Assembly (NCBI RefSeq): GCF_014851395.1
Contig: NW_024041039.1
Location: 10,566,417 to 10,630,416, forward strand
From: Micropterus salmoides
Taxonomy: Eukaryota; Chordata; Actinopteri; Centrarchiformes; Centrarchidae
Length of the DNA: 64,000 nt
Direction of reading: 5' to 3'
Of this stretch, positions 31,966-45,916 are shown piece after piece; within the stretch, counting starts at the first letter, position 1; each line of letters starts with the position of its first letter. The notes below the pieces were generated by a model that saw only the letters and a program-made list of their open reading frames with translations, had not been told where the DNA came from and did not search any database. Made by a program: the position numbers and the translations under genes.

Positions 31966-33537
31966 ACAGGATCAAGAGCGTTGAGTGAGATGTATGTGTA
32001 TCCAAGGTGTCATGTTGTAATCGAAACAAGTGGGCAACAAAAAATGTATTTATATTCAGAAAATACACACACACACACAGAATTGCAGTTGGTTAGAGAA
32101 TGACCTGGATACATGACATGTGTTAGCAAGCTTCTGCCCAGCTCATGTGCCCACAGGACACAGAGATGCTGTTCTGTAGCTGAACTTGACCTCTGACTTT
32201 GCATGGATATCTACGGGGATTAATGAATATTATCACCATCTTTCCACCCAGCCACATACAGAATTTTATTGTAAACTTGACTGATTTTCATTTGTGGTTT
32301 GGTTTGGGGTTTTTTTTGTATTACAACCACCCACTACTGGTCTTACTGGAAACTAGAACATGGGAAGGGTGTCACTCAGGAGGTGAAGGGGGGAGGGAGG
32401 GAGATGTGGGGGTAAGCGGTCTGGTAGGGGTTACAGTTGGGGAGGGGGGGTAATGGTGGAGGAGATGACAATGGCCTTCCTGTGTGAGTGGAGGAGAAAG
32501 AAAGGTGTGGGTAGGATGGGAGAGTGGTTGGTGGCTGGCGGAGAGGCTTGGGAGGATAAGGAAGGTGGGGTGGAAGTGGTGGTGGTGTTGGAGGAGGAGG
32601 GGTGGAAGGGTCAGTAGGAGCCCATGGAAATGCAGATTGCCTCTTTGAATTCTATTGCCAGGCTCAGCTTTGATGTAAAGTGAAAAAAAGAGGGATTTCA
32701 TACAGACTAACTTTCACCATGCCTCCCTCCCCTCCTGCCTCCTCCATTCTTTAGTCTCCCACTGATTCTCTCTTCTCTGCCTCACTCTGTCTCTCTTCAA
32801 CTGACAAAACAGACCCTCGGGCACAGAGAGCCGGCCTCCTCCTTGTTCAGCACTTTTTGCTCTTCACCGTCTTTCCTCCATTGCTTCTAACCTCATTGTC
32901 ACATTTTGTTGGGAGGGTTTCAATTGTCAAAACTAACACCAAGTCCATACTATTCAGTACAGCCTAAATTCACAAATCTAAGATTTTTTTTCCTCACCAG
33001 AGGAACTAAAAGATTTGTCATTTCGTCATAAATCTTATCAAGCGCCACCCTGTGGCCATACAAGTACAAACTCTTCTCTGTCAGGTGCAAATGTCGACGT
33101 CACATGATGTTGTTTTAGCACAAGTGGGCGTTCAGACTGAAAACAGCCCTATGTCAAAAATTAAAAACAATGCAAGAAGATCCATTGATGGTTATTTCAG
33201 GTACCAGTGAAACGAAAGGACTGTGCATTTGCACATATGTGAATGGCCACAGCAGCACCTTGCTAAATTACATTGTGTTGTGACCTTGCATTTTCAAACT
33301 GTGTTGAAGTCTTTGTCATGTGCAAGCTACCTGAGCCGTGTGAATCACACGTCAACGGTTTTTGGGAGGTCAGCGGTACTCACTATGAGAATGTCAGACT
33401 CATGATGGCCCAAAAAAGGATCAAAATCAATACTGCTTGTATATACCATTTTTTTATTCCACGCATTCTTCTTCCTTGTCAAAACCTGTTGCCTACATTG
33501 CCCACAATGCAACTCAAAGGTCGAAAATTCAGGTGTG
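31966..33537. other. No gene seen; includes a purine-rich tract
   Basis: A short CA repeat lies at 32067-32080. The stretch 32380-32625 is almost all purine on the plus strand, with many GGG runs. Overlapping frames at 33223-33614 have no domain. Confidence 0.5.
32380..32625 (+). repeat. Purine-rich (GGA/GGT) low-complexity tract
   Basis: Long G/A/T-poor-in-C sequence with runs such as GGGGGGAGGGAGGGAG and GGGGAGGGGGGG. It has potential to form G-quadruplex or triplex DNA. The proline/histidine-rich minus frame 32372-32701 is an artefact of this composition. Confidence 0.75.
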
Positions 33538-34221
33538 TTAGGCCATCCACACTACTGCGTTTTCGTTTTGAAACGAAAAAAAACCCTTTTGCTACGTTTG
33601 CACCTTACGTTTAAAACAGCAAAAACGAAGACCCAAAGAAGAAGTTTGAAAACGACCCCGTTTTTCGTTTTAAAGCTCTGGGTAGCGTTTTAGTGCGAAC
33701 AGGCAAATACGGAGGACTTTGGAAACGATGATCCAGACGCTCATGTAGAAAAACAATGCTACTGACAGAGCTTTTGACTTGGTATTTTTATTAAAATATT
33801 TTATACCGAGCAAATAACACTTATAACCTACACTTGTACTGTGTATGTTGCCGTATTTACTTTGCGACAACTCCCAGTCTGTTTTCTGACGCCACAGTCG
33901 CTTTTAACTCCCGTGTTACATTCATTAACAGTCTCAGCTCGCTATTGGTCCATGCAAAATAAAATCTGGTGTGGTTCTTTAACTTTATTCTTTATTCTTT
34001 CACCAAAACTTCTGTAACTACGGAATAGACCATCTGCTTCATGTTTACACCAGCACACGCATGCCCAGCACACGCATGCCCACTGTACGTGAAGGATCAC
34101 TAGATCGTTTTAATATAGACGGAGATTAACTCTAATCTGCAGCTAAAACGCTGGTGTGGACAGAGATCGTATTCGTTTTACACTTTTTAAACAAAAAAGG
34201 AGTAGTGTGGATGGGGCCTTA
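33538..34221. mobile_element. PIF/Harbinger-like MITE with TTA target duplication
   Basis: The body is 33541-34218 (678 bp). The left end GGCCATCCACACTACTGCG and the right end, reverse complemented, GGCCCCATCCACACTACT differ by a 2-bp indel. TTA flanks both sides (33538-33540 and 34219-34221). Sub-terminal CGTTTTCGTTTTGAAACG and later GTTTTTCGTTTTAAAGC repeats are typical of such elements. A 15-bp tandem, CCAGCACACGCATGC, lies near 34050-34080. No transposase remains. Confidence 0.8.
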
Positions 34222-35879
34222 GTGTAGTCTCAAGCCTCAAGCAGAGATAAGGAGCGGACCACTGTGGTCTGGTAAGCTCCACCCCCTTTGTTTTTTATTT
34301 TATTTTCAAACAATCGACGTTGACTCAAGTGACATCACATGAGATTATTTATAAGATTTTGTGCAGCTCCCTCTGGATTCTCCTTAATTAAGCACCATAT
34401 AGCTAACATTGTCAAATGCATTCACTCTCGATAGCCTTTTTGAGTGCACATCTGCTTTTGGTGATCAAAACCAGTAGCTTAGTGTGGATGGAACAGCAAA
34501 AATGTAGAGAAACAGATGCAGTTTCCAATATATCAGCATCACTGGGACACACCCTAAGTGAACAAGTTACACATTTGAACACACAAACACACAAGAATTT
34601 GCTTAGTCGCCTCACTACACACATAAGCTGCTCATGTGGTTCTTCATGCACTCAAGACTTGATCGGGCGCTTAATCCAGGCTGAATATAAAACCGTGCAT
34701 TGTTTTTGATGGACAATATACTGTAACACCCCTCACGCCCCTTCCCAATTCGAAATGCTTTCCCTCCTTGCTCATCTCACCCTTTAGCCCTTCCTTTCAC
34801 CACAGACCTGCATTTCTGATTAGGGAAAATAAAAGAACACACACACAAAAAAACAAGAGTTCAGGTTTTGAGGTGGTCTGGAAAATGCAGAGTGGGCATA
34901 TTGAAATACAGATAAAAGGAAAAGGGAGAGTGAATAGTGGGCCATGCAGGAACGGTTGGCTAATTAAATCTTTATACCGTCTTTCTGAGGAGAAGCTAAT
35001 CTGGTGGGTGGGAGCTGGCCTGTCCTGCTTTTAAAAGAGTTTTCAAAAAAACTTTTCTTGTTTCTTGAATTCTATTTCTCAGCCCACCCTTGGTTTTCTT
35101 TAGCCTTAGTGAATTTTTTTTTTCACTGCATTTGATGGAAGATTGAGAGCGAGGTGGACAATGCAGAGCCTCATTACTGGAATGAGGTCTGAGCAGAGAT
35201 GCCGAGAGAGAAATGGAAAGGAAAAAAGTAAATCACACAGCAAGGAGGAGGATTTACAGCAGAGAGAAATGCGATGCTGCAGAGCAGGAGTTTTATCTTA
35301 CATTTGAATGTATGAATACAGTGGGGGGTGGGTGTGGGGGAGTGGGGTGGAATAACAAAAAAGGAGAGGAAGTGTGCTGTAAAAGAAGCAGTTAGTGGCC
35401 ATTCTCATGCGAGGAGGACACACTGAGACTGCACTTTTGTCTTCATCCCAAGGAGACAGGGAGGGAGGAGGAGGACGAGGAGGGGAGCCGATGATCTGAG
35501 ATCAGATGTTTCCTCCTGATAACAAGCAGCTGTGATGATCACTTCCAGACACAGACCAGGTTTTTTTTTCAGCAGCGAGGCCAGAGGTTGACGTCCATGT
35601 GCCCTGACCCCGGCCTCCAGATCCTCCACATCTCTCCCTCTCTGCTTACCCCCTTTCGTTCCACCTTTCCAGCAGTCCTTTCTGTCTTGGCAAGTCAGGA
35701 GACTGTGAGGCCCAAATGTTATTTGCTAAATTAGATAGTGGAGGCTGTGCACAATATGTAACGGCATTCTAGCTGGAAAACAATGTTGTAGTGTTTCTGG
35801 GGAAGGAGCGGGAGTTGTTTTTCAGCCGATTTGACAGTATCTATCTGCCTATTTATTTGGATCTTAATTCTAATTGTTT
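34222..35879. other. 1.65 kb with no gene seen
   Basis: Frames at 34412-34651 (minus) and 34416-34709 (plus) are mutual shadows. 34860-35035 is repeat-free with AT-rich islands such as GGCTAATTAAATC and is a reasonable place to test for a conserved non-coding element. Confidence 0.45.
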
Positions 35880-36178
35880 TATTTTACCCCTTAAAGCTGT
35901 GCTAATTTATATTATCAATAGATCAAATGACTGTGTAATATGGAAAGGGTTGCTTATAGAGACAAAACCTAATGGGATTATCATCCAACTCTGCAGCTCT
36001 TCTCAGCTCTTTCAAGCGGTTTAGCATCTTTCAGCTCATTGTTTTTTTTTCTGACCTGCAACTTTACTGTTTTGGTTCAGTCTCTTCAGTGTTATTAACC
36101 TTTATTCAGCTGTTTCAGTGAAAACTCATTCATCTGCATTCATCAGCTGACCAGAGACATATTAATGCTAATGTTGCT
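35880..36178 (+). repeat. Interspersed repeat (ATTCATCAGGTG family) copy
   Basis: TTTAGCATCTTTCAGCTCAT, CTGCAACTTTACTGTTTTGG, CATTCATCAGCTGACCAGAG and AATGCTAATGTTGCTGTGTG follow the order of the copy at 11725-12130. Confidence 0.65.
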
Positions 36179-37884
36179 GTGTGTCTGCCAATGTGTTATG
36201 AGGAAGGAAATGCATTCAGCACATTTGTTAGTATTCGAGAATACACACATTGTGTATATGTTTTGATGAATAATACTAAATGTCAACATAACTTTTGTGT
36301 GCTTCCAAGGAAACTCCACAGAGGACCTTTATGTAGCTTTAAGGCTAGAAAAATCATCTTACTTCACTTGGTATCAGGGTGGAATATCAGCTTGTTCAAC
36401 TCTTCATTTAAGCTTTATGATGTTTACAGCTGTACTATTCAATCAAATGGAAATATTCTAGATGTCTTGTGCATTATTTCATACACATTTTCCAAAATCC
36501 AGATGTATTACGAGTTGTCTTTGGAAACTTTGGGATCTCCACTAGATTTAAAAAATAAAGTTATATACTTTTCAACAATGTTTGGCTGCAAATTCACAGA
36601 AACACATGAATTGCACACATACTGTATACATTTAAGCTGACTGGGTACAACTGACCTCATTAAAACAGCATAGTGAGCGGGGAAACAGAGACAGGTAAAG
36701 AGTAAGGGAATACGAGGAGAGGGAAGAGTTAAGTCCATTTCCTGAGTATAAATTAAAAGCGTCTTGTAATCACATTGCAGGAATGCAGTCGGTGTACACT
36801 GTTAAACACTCCCTAAGCCCTGGCTCCACTTCACTCTCTCAGCACTGCACACAAAGGAGCCTTTGTTCTCTCTGCTCTTGAAAAGCAATGCTCAGTCACT
36901 CCCTCCTTCTCCTCCCCCTTCTTTCCCTCGCTGCTTTCACCCTCTCGTGCTGTTTCTGTCATTCTGCTCTCTCACTCCTCTTGTCTTGCTATCTGTCTTT
37001 CATTCACAGCCATTCTTGTTGGCCTTCGATTCCCCCATCCCACTCTATCCCTATCCCTCTTACTTTTTTCACTTTTGTCTCTCACACAGAGACTGACTTT
37101 TGGCTGCTGAGCTTGCATACAGCCAGGGGTAACAGAGGCAAGATGCTCAATCATAAACTTAATCAAAATAATCGTTCTGTTCCGTGGGAAGTCATAGGCT
37201 TGGCCTAAACAAATCCACAATGCGCTCAATAGTACCGAAAATGCGAGTGCTTAAAGTACACTTCCTTCAAGGTTTGCTCTGCCCCCACTGACAGCTTTTT
37301 CTGGTTAACCACACATTTACGGTAAGAAAGGGAATAGGGTGTGGAAGGGGGGTGTCCTGGTCTTTCTCTCCACTCCAAACCTCTCCACCCTGACTGAAAA
37401 TGTTTAGAAACCAGATAGATACACAACACACACAGCCTACCAGATGTGGCTCTCACACACCTGGTACAATGGGCGCCCTTGGGCGTGGAAACTGTTATTT
37501 TATTCTGCAATCAGGTCATATGTGACAAGCTTATAAAGTCTCCCAGTTTGAACATGTTCTCCTGGGAGAAACCCTCGCAGGCTCCTCCTCCTCTAAAAAC
37601 CTGGCGGCCTTCACCTGTTGATTGATTTTTCTATTATGTCAAAATAAAGGAACCGTACACAGGCATGTTTCTGCACTGAAATGTCTTGGTAATGGATTGA
37701 CTTGTGTTTGAAAAGTGCAACGCCCAGCCACCAAAAATAAACATTAAACAAAAATCACTCACTCAAACTGTCTTGCAGCTACTGCTTATAAAATTTAACA
37801 CAGAGGACTCAACCCTATTTTTTGAGTGAGTAAATGAGCTCATGCTGTCCTTTGTTGTCATCATTTCATGGTTTTTGCTTACTT
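36179..37884. other. 1.7 kb with no gene seen
   Basis: It includes a 153-codon AT-rich open frame (36179-36640) that I reject as a gene, and pyrimidine-rich sequence at 36890-37085. 37541-37660 reads like unique sequence. Confidence 0.45.
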
Positions 37885-38110
37885 TATAATGTTTTGCATG
37901 TTCACCATCTTAGTTTAGCATATTACCATGCTAGCATTTGCTAAGTTACACTAAACAATCAAACAAATTACAGCTGAGCCTGATGGGAATATCGTTAGTT
38001 TTGCAGGTATGTTGAACAAATTAACTTTTGACCTGCTGATGGCACTAAAAGAAATATCAGAGATAAGCACAGTTACTACAATTCATCCAGAGAGACATGA
38101 CCATCCAACT
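37885..38110 (+). repeat. Interspersed repeat S copy
   Basis: GCATGTTCACCATCTTAGTT followed by TAGCATATTACCATGCTAGC, then TGATGGGAATATCGTTAGTT and TTTTGACCTGCTGATGGCAC, then a diverged ACAATTCATCC module, match the family S order. Confidence 0.65.
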
Positions 38111-40130
38111 ATTAGTAGAGATGTTACCGACCAACAGGCCTATCTGTATCTGTCACACATTTGGACATATTTACAAAAAGCAGATCTCTTAAAATTGATT
38201 GTATCTCTGAATGGTGTTAGAGATGTTTCTAAAATGGGGAAAACAGATGCACCCAGTTGCACATGATGTTCTTTTATTTCAAATTTTTTAACAAACCAAG
38301 AGTAACACTGTTGAACATGATCTACAGTAAAAGTAAAGCTTTTTTCTGACCCTTCTGGAAAAAATTGCTGTTTTGTATATTTTTACATAGGCCTAGCCCA
38401 GCCGGTGTGTGTAATGGCCAATAAAGTAATTATTATGTTCTTTTTCATGAGGTTCAGCGTGTCTGGTCCTGTCTGACAGCAGCAACATTGAAAAGACCTG
38501 AGGCGTGAAGTGCAATCATGTCCATCAACTCTTATCAAACCTGTCACAGGGTGTCTGACGCAAGCCTGCCTTGCACAATCTCCTCTTGACAGATGAATAT
38601 AGGCTGTGGTAAGAAGGTTTAAACTTGACAGTATATCATTATTATAAAGTTATTCAGAGAGATTTGTATCAGTGGCTTCTGACATTTTAAGAATTTGTGT
38701 TGCACGCTTAGTGCGCCCCACACTTATTTTCACACTACAAAATGTGTTAGGTATTGACGTCAGGTTCACTGACTACAGATGCACAAGTTGCTCCTCTTAA
38801 GATGAGGATGCATAAAATTATTTCATTAGGGATTGGTGTAGCTTTTTTTAACTGAAAACAATCGGCACCTAAAGAGAAAAAGTCAAACTGAGCATAGAGA
38901 AAAGAATAGTTTCTTTGATTTACTAAAATAATTGAACACTATTTTCACTATCTAATTTAAAAAGCAGAAAAACTGAAACTACATTGTCATTTTCCAGTAG
39001 TCATATTCAAATTTCCATTTTCTGGGCAAACTTTATCTGATAATGAAGACTTTGTGGTACAATCAACAGCTCCAGGACTGCTGCTAAATGGCCAATGCCA
39101 TGAGATTGTTAAAAATAATCTTTTAAGTCTCAGCTTTAAGCCAACATGGATAAGATATCATTAAAGCGCACAGAAAAACATCTAGACAAACTCAATCTGC
39201 TGAAGAAGATCATGTGATACAATGAAAGCGCCCACCCATGTATCTTCTCTTTTGACCTAATTTCCCTTTTATAAATCACCTCCACTTGGCTGGAGGTACT
39301 TTATTCCTGTATACTGTATTGCTTGAGCCAGGAATACCTTTCAGTTTTAACATGTTTACACTGTCTCCTTTTATACTTTAAACCAGATTACATTTTCTTT
39401 TTGAATATATTTTTGACCTTTTAACACCTTAGGAGCTGACTTATTTCTAGTCCTAGGACACTCAAGACCAAGTTGTACCATCCTATAAAACAGCGAAAAT
39501 TCACTAGTTGTGGGCACGCTTGTGGCTGGCAAAGTAAGTCTGATTGTGCAAATTTCAACTGTGGTGAAACCTGACCTGGAAATTTCCACTTTTGACCAAT
39601 ATTAAGCCACCTGGAAAGTGTTGACCTTTAAGGAAATGGAGAGTTGTAGAGAATAAAATGGAGGAAGCAATTGTAGCTTATTAGCTGTGTGGCATCCACT
39701 TTTATTAAACTGCTGCCGGAGTATCAACCTCTCCACAAATGGAGGAATGTTTTGCAAAATAATAATTAATAAGACAGGAGTTGGTGGTACAATTACATAT
39801 TCTAAATAAAGTGTTTATGCTAATTGTCCTGTTAGTGACAGAGCTAGCAAGGTTGTTAACTGTCAAACTGTTAGCTTGAGGGCTGTATTTCCCCCTTCAG
39901 TAGGTCTTAATCAGTGCAATGTGTGATGGTATATGCCACTTGGTTAGTGACCATGAGTTGGACACTATTATTCTGTGATACTTGATTCCACTATAGGTTG
40001 TAATAATTCTCACTATACATTCGGACAGCACTACAAAATGGCAAACTCACCATATGCTATGGGCAACTGTGGACTAAAGTCAGATGTGAGTGATTTTGGA
40101 CACAGTCCTAGTCTGGCTGGATAGCATGTT
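38111..40130. other. 2 kb with no gene seen
   Basis: AT-rich, with only short frames (for example 39371-39589, minus). No terminal repeats or exons recognised. Confidence 0.45.
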
Positions 40131-40159
40131 AGCTGTTAACTCACTAGCAGAGAAGCTCA

Positions 40160-40235
40160 CAAGTCTTTGAGCTAGAGTTCAAGTCAAGTCTCAAGTCTCT
40201 TAGCTAGAGTCTAAGTCAAGTGTCAAGTCAGTCGT
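40160..40235 (+). repeat. AAGTCAAGTCTCAAGTC low-complexity repeat
   Basis: Degenerate AAGTC/TAGCTAGAGT(C/T) units alternate here. A similar AAGTC-rich stretch occurs at 49460-49590 and 51275-51360. Confidence 0.6.
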
Positions 40236-40320
40236 GGTTATAATGAATGTTGTATCACCTGCTGCGTTCAATCCAGGCTGCTTATAACACTGCAAAGCTA
40301 TAAGGAATTCTGTAACTGTA

Positions 40321-40550
40321 ACCTGTTTTTCCACTTACAGAGCACAACCATGTAATGTGCAATGCAATGAATGACAGCTTATTAACTAACCTACTGTAAG
40401 TCAACACACCCCGCAGAATCTCAAACCCAGTGTAACGTTAACTAAATAAAACTGTAACATTACGTGATCAACAATAAACCTGTTACCTGTTTTTCACAGA
40501 GCACCACCATGTGCAATGACATTAATCACAGCTTATGAACTACTGTAAGT
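40321..40550 (+). repeat. Spaced direct duplication, about 70-80 bp units
   Basis: 40321-40400 and 40485-40550 share ACCTGTTTTT, the ACAGAGCAC(A/C)ACCATGT core, a TGCAATG motif, ACAGCTTAT and ACTGTAAGT, with small deletions in the second copy. They are separated by about 85 bp. Confidence 0.75.
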
Positions 40551-40599
40551 AGTTTTTAGAGATGGTTTGTAGATGTGTTTAGACATATGAATCTACAGT

Positions 40600-40770
40600 T
40601 GCCTTGTGTGTTCTTAATATGAATTTGGTTTTATTTTATTGTTTGTGTATCCCATGTGTATTCCCCATTGTCCTTTTACTTAATTTTATTTCTATGAATG
40701 CATTTTCTTTTGTCCTCTGTAAAATACGTCTTTTATTTTGAAAGGTGTTATATAAAGATTAAGGTACAGT
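40600..40770 (+). repeat. Possible LINE 3'-tail relic
   Basis: GTCTTTTATTTTGAAAGGTG followed by TTATATAAAGATTAAGG resembles the usual GAAA(A/G)GTGCTATATAAATAAA LINE tail, but it is diverged. Confidence 0.35.
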
Positions 40771-41327
40771 ATTACACACTGAACAGAGCATAGCAGATCA
40801 CAGCAGCATGCAGCAACCCGTCCGGCCTTTCCAGCAAATCTGTTTCCCTCTCTGCAAACATACAATGACACACAAACACACTCAGGAAGGAGTCTCTCTA
40901 TTTCTCTTCGTCCTGGTCCCACATGCAGGCCTGTAGCAGCCTGTCTGAAACCAAACCACCTTTATAGGGCAAGAAGAAATAGCTCAAGGTGTATGTGCAC
41001 TGCAGGCAGGGCTGGGCCCATCTCAGCGTCAGCCAAACAGCTCTGGTGTCTTTGATGGCAGCTACACAGATCAGAAGAGTGAAAGGAGACACTGCTCTGA
41101 GGTGTTGTCGAGGAGAACACCCCACAGGCAGGTTTAACCCCCAGTCACTTCCTTTTATACTATTTCAGAACAGAGAACATTGAAAAGTGTATGTAGAAAA
41201 CCCTGTGTGAGGGAGTCAAAGCAAAAGCATACTGCAGAGTCAGTAGTGTCAAGGTTCAAAACACAAACTCACTCATGCAGCCTTGACTCACTGCCTGGCT
41301 GCAAGTCCTGGACACAATGTTCTTCCG

Positions 41328-41392
<65 letters not shown>

Positions 41393-42286
41393 TCACACTT
41401 AGATATATCCAGACACAAACTCCTACATCTTACAGAAGGGCCTTCACACCTTATTCTAGCAAGTAAATCCCTCTTGTCTAACGGTTGTTTGTGTCTGCAT
41501 GTTTACACATACTACTACATAACAACTGATGTCAAGTTGAATTGCATTTGTTTAGCTTTTCTGGCGTCTTCTTTTGACTTTACTCTCCCTTGCTTTGCTT
41601 ACATTCTGCTCAGGTTTGTTTTGAGACAGGGGGTTTAGTGGCGAAGAAACAGATGAGCAACAACATCTGCAGGCTTTACTGGAGGAGAACATTTTGAGGG
41701 CTGTGTTTATTCAGTTATGATTGATATGTAAGTCCGCCTGTTAGGATGAGAAATAGTTTTCAAGCTAAAATTTAAATGAGTCGAAGAGCAAATGTAGTTT
41801 AGTTTGAACGAAGCGTGGGAGTTATGCTATAACTCAGTAAAAACAGGCGGTTGCACCCTGAAAGTTACAACAGTTAAGAAACTTGATATTTACACTTTCC
41901 ATGTGCAGGTGAGAGACATTCTTCATGAGCTGTTGTCAGGGCAGAATGATTAGAAAGACAGTAGGGACTAAAATGTAAGAATAGCCAGAGAAATACCTTT
42001 GTCTTATAGACAACGCCTTTTTCCTTTTTTGATAACACTGACATGCACGGCCTGTATTGTGCTTCACAGTTACTGTTGATGGAATAGAACTTTTATGCTG
42101 CATTCACTTGAGATGTAAACATTCAACCACTTAGTTGCTTTTAACAGAGACCAGTTAAGGTGCTGACTTTGGCAGAATCCTTTGTTGACCATAGACTTTT
42201 GTTGACGTTTTATTATTATTTATCACCATATTTATGCATGGTACAAACACTACCACAGAAGGAATCGATAAACATTCGCTGACTTA
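40771..42286. other. 1.5 kb with no gene seen apart from a CA repeat
   Basis: Contains the (AC)30 at 41331-41390. The 152-codon frame at 41180-41638 runs through that repeat and is not credible. Confidence 0.5.
41331..41390. repeat. (AC)30 microsatellite
   Basis: 60 bp of uninterrupted AC. Confidence 0.98.
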
Positions 42287-42430
42287 CTAACAGTAGTGGA
42301 AAGATACTAAGTACATTTACACAAGTGTGTTTTGAGTTAGGCGACTTCTGTTTCATGCATCTTTACACTTACAGGGAAATATTGCATTTTTAACTTAATT
42401 TTACTTAATTATATAAAATATGTTGGTCAA
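42287..42430 (+). repeat. CAGTGGTGGAA family fragment
   Basis: It begins CAGTAGTGGAAAGATACTAA followed by GTACATTTACAC, and contains CAGGGAAATATTGCATTTTT. Only the left end survives. Confidence 0.6.
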
Positions 42431-42634
42431 TAGCTACTGGCTTTTTAAAATCTTTTTATGATTAGGTGACTAGGTGGGACCCCAATAATATTTTCATTAC
42501 AGTTGGTTTGTATCACAAGTACAGATGGTGCAACTGATTAAAGAAGCGAGTTAAGTGTGAAACTAGCTGCAATGTAGCAGGTAGTATTGACATGACACTC
42601 AACCTTCAATTCAGCTGGTGCAACAGGCAGCTGG

Positions 42635-42910
42635 CCCTTAACTGTTTTGGCTTGTGACCCCTTGATATGAGGCAATGTCTACTTGTGAAACCTCATTATT
42701 GATTATGGCCTTAAGGTCATACATTAAAAGCTATTTTCAAAAGATGGGTTTTTATTAGTTATTTGAACATGGACGGATTAGTACTCAGATGTGTTTGGGC
42801 GGAGAGTTCCAAGGAGAGGGGGCAGCTATGGAAAAGGCTTTCGGCCCTGGTCCGATGCTTGGTCCTGAGTGGCAGAGACAGGAGGTTGGCGTCAGAAGCC
42901 AACCTCCTGC
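42635..42910. repeat. hAT-like and LINE-type repeat fragments
   Basis: GGCTTGTGACCCCTTGATAT, then TGTCTACTTGTGAAACCTCA (42650-42700), resembles the body of the CAGTGGTTCCC family. AAAAGATGGGTTTTTATTAG and GAGTTCCAAGGAGAGGGGGC (42740-42825) resemble a common fish LINE region. A 12-bp perfect palindrome arm pair (42879-42890 and 42898-42909) sits at the end. Confidence 0.45.
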
Positions 42911-44454
<1,544 letters not shown>

Positions 44455-44640
44455 TGCCTAGTCACTTTCTTGCCAACAGTTAGATGAGAAGATTAATACC
44501 ACTCTCATGTCTTTGTTAAGTATAAGGCTAGATCCAGGAGACTCTTAGCTTGGCATAAATACCACAAGCAGGGAAACAGTCAGCCTGGCTCTATCTAAAG
44601 TTTAAAAAAAGCTGCTACATCAGCTGTCTGAAAATGGTCT
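44455..44640 (-). repeat. Family M fragment
   Basis: TTGCCAACAGTTAGATGAGA, then GATTAATACCACTCTCATGT, and CAGGGAAACAGTCAGCCTGG are reverse-orientation family M modules. Confidence 0.6.
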
Positions 44641-45916
44641 AACATAGTCATATTTCTGTACTTCTTTGCCTTTCATCTTGATGCCACCATCAACACTTTT
44701 AAACTGACTGTTTTTCTATAGAGGATCACAGCTAATTCTTTTTTGCTTTGCTCTGACCTTAGAATAGCTATTTGAGCAATCAAATGGTTAAATTCTCATA
44801 TTTTCTGAGCTGCCTCTTTCACCACAGCTATTGTTGTTATTATTCTGTGACTTCCTTTGTCACTGCTGTTTCCTGTTTCCCTAAGTTGGGCAAAAAATGA
44901 GCTCAACAAGCACCATGATGCTCAAGTGATACATTTTTCTTATCTGGTTGAAGGTACCTGGTTAAAATAAGAAAACCTGACTTTTGGCCCACCACGGCAC
45001 TCAGAAGGAGACCTCTTATCTGAAACATAAATACACAAATAATGTGAAACCACAGAATTTACACACACATTTTTAAACTACGATGTGTTAAAGAGTTTCT
45101 CTATGTTGTGTAAATATAACTTTACTTTAAGTGCTGTGGCATATACGGCCCTGTGCATATGACTTAGTACAAGGTTTGAGCAGGATGGGCTGATGAAAGA
45201 TTCAGCTTTCAGCAACAGTACAAAACAGTGTGAAAAACAAACCTGTCAGTCTAACGACACCTCAACAGCCTTTTGCCCTGTGCTTTTCTACCATAATTCA
45301 GATGGGGCTCCGTCAAAGTGGCATTTTTTAAGTAAGCCTTAAGTATAACAAGTCCATTTACCACAGTGGAGCACCAAAAACAGAACGGTTACTAATAAGC
45401 CAGTGGTAGAGCATGCAGGGAGTGGGTGTTCAAAGTTTTATAAGATTAAACCACAAGTTCTCTGAGGAGAGTCGTCTAATAAGAGGCTTATGATTACCCA
45501 ACAGTCTCCCAGGGGTCCAACCACATTAATGATACAGCTTTCTGTCTCTTTCCCTCTCTCTCCCCTTTTCTCTTTAATAGTGGATTAGGAGTCGTGGTGC
45601 AGCGCTGCTTGGTTTTTAATGTGAATTAGATTCTGGGGCAGTTTGTGCAAGGTGTTAGATTTATTCTTCTGGACTGTGGTATGGTTTTCATGCAAGTTTT
45701 GTGTTGTAACAATAAAGGTGTTTTAGAAATAAAATTATTTTTTCCCGTCAGCCAGCTGTGAGGAGGTAGAGTTGAGTTAAGGCCCCTGGCTGGTGAGTCA
45801 GTGTTTCCACAGAGCTGCTGCCGGCCCTTCTGGTTCTGACTAGACCTGGCCACGAGCCTCTCTTGCACTAGCCAGACTGAGGCAGCAGAACAGCCATTGC
45901 ACACTGTGTGTTTAAT
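44641..45916. other. 1.3 kb with no gene seen
   Basis: 45540-45850 is repeat-free with mixed composition. The 92-codon minus frame 45626-45904 has no domain. Confidence 0.45.

Noticed and set aside
36179..36640. 153-codon open frame, the longest apart from zfp36l1 and the LINE
   Set aside because: AT-rich composition, no recognisable domain, no splice or promoter context, and it begins at the end of an interspersed repeat. Probably chance.
41331..41390. Possible CRISPR-like array
   Set aside because: It is a simple dinucleotide repeat with no spacers. No repeat-spacer structure occurs anywhere in the window.
41180..41638. 152-codon open frame
   Set aside because: About 20 of its codons are the THTHTH translation of the (AC)30 microsatellite and the rest has no domain.
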